From Pacificibacter marinus (GTDB taxonomy: Bacteria > Pseudomonadota > Alphaproteobacteria > Rhodobacterales > Rhodobacteraceae), in assembly GCF_900109555.1 (NCBI RefSeq), contig NZ_FNZV01000006.1, positions 153,139 to 217,138 of the forward strand: a stretch of 64,000 nt of DNA, in the 5' to 3' direction. A program made the translations under genes and the position numbers. The notes beneath the pieces were generated by a model. That model saw nothing but the letters and a program-made list of their open reading frames with translations, was not told the origin of the DNA and did not search any database. Shown one piece after another: positions 63,963 to 64,000 of this stretch (positions are counted from its first letter, which is position 1; every line of letters begins with the position of its first letter).

Positions 63963-64000
63963 TTACTCTACGATTTTAGATACAACACCGGAACCAACTG
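63963..64000 (-). CDS. tuf: Elongation factor Tu, C-terminal fragment (cut by the window edge)
   Basis: Only the last 12 codons are visible on the minus strand: ...VGSGVVSKIVE then TAA. This matches the conserved EF-Tu C-terminus, and tuf upstream of rpsJ is the usual alphaproteobacterial order. The rest lies outside the window. Confidence 0.75.
   Translation of the reverse strand, partial: VGSGVVSKIVE

Noticed and set aside
1..64000. CRISPR arrays, insertion sequences, integrases or prophage genes
   Set aside because: No regularly spaced repeats, transposase or phage proteins were seen on reading the whole window.

Overview
The window looks like a chromosomal segment of a marine alphaproteobacterium of the Roseobacter group (Rhodobacteraceae). 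Four things point there: the rpmH-rnpA-yidD-ttcA-yidC-yihA-argB order, a Bzt/Aap-type acidic amino acid ABC transporter, an ATP12-type F1 assembly chaperone, and a LuxI/LuxR pair beside the ribosomal cluster. The organism is inferred from gene content and protein sequence only; no species can be named.

Layout. Bases 1-4065 (minus) hold tRNA-Arg(ACG), an orphan sensor histidine kinase, a MerA-like flavoprotein disulfide reductase and a TVP38/TMEM64 membrane protein. Bases 4276-11696 (plus) hold the rpmH-rnpA-yidD-ttcA-(GGDEF/EAL)-yidC-yihA-argB-sixA-like block. Bases 11764-16270 (minus) encode the four-gene amino acid ABC transporter. Bases 16586-20760 (minus) hold a tightly packed rarA-crcB-rluC-HAD-ATP12 string. 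Bases 20846-22098 (minus) are a luxR-luxI quorum-sensing pair.

From 22382 to the right edge the minus strand carries the tuf-S10-spc-alpha ribosomal supercluster, broken into five blocks: (tuf) | rpsJ-rplC-rplD-rplW | rplB-rpsS-rplV-rpsC-rplP | rpmC-rpsQ-rplN-rplX-rplE-rpsN-rpsH-rplF-rplR-rpsE-rpmD | rplO-secY-adk | rpsM-rpsK-rpoA-rplQ. Each block ends in an intrinsic terminator, and four have recognisable promoter candidates. Unrelated genes fill three of the gaps: a MarR regulator plus a deiodinase/peroxiredoxin-like protein (60457-61631), a putative 2OG-Fe(II) oxygenase, an unknown protein and a BacNav-type sodium channel (55257-57297), and a 22.8 kb gap between rpmD and rplO.

That 22.8 kb gap (27839-50683) is mostly a siderophore-iron uptake island: two AraC regulators, two TonB-dependent receptors, two complete ABC importers, two DUF2218-SIP ferric reductase-like proteins, ExbB-ExbD-ExbD-TonB, and an exported Fes-like esterase. 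I see no siderophore biosynthesis genes, so the island most likely scavenges siderophores made by others. A shared motif, roughly TTACTSTTTYTGTCGG, lies upstream of three island transcription units and may be the operator of one of the AraC regulators. This is the best candidate for an undescribed regulatory unit in the window. No CRISPR array, insertion sequence, integrase or phage gene was seen.
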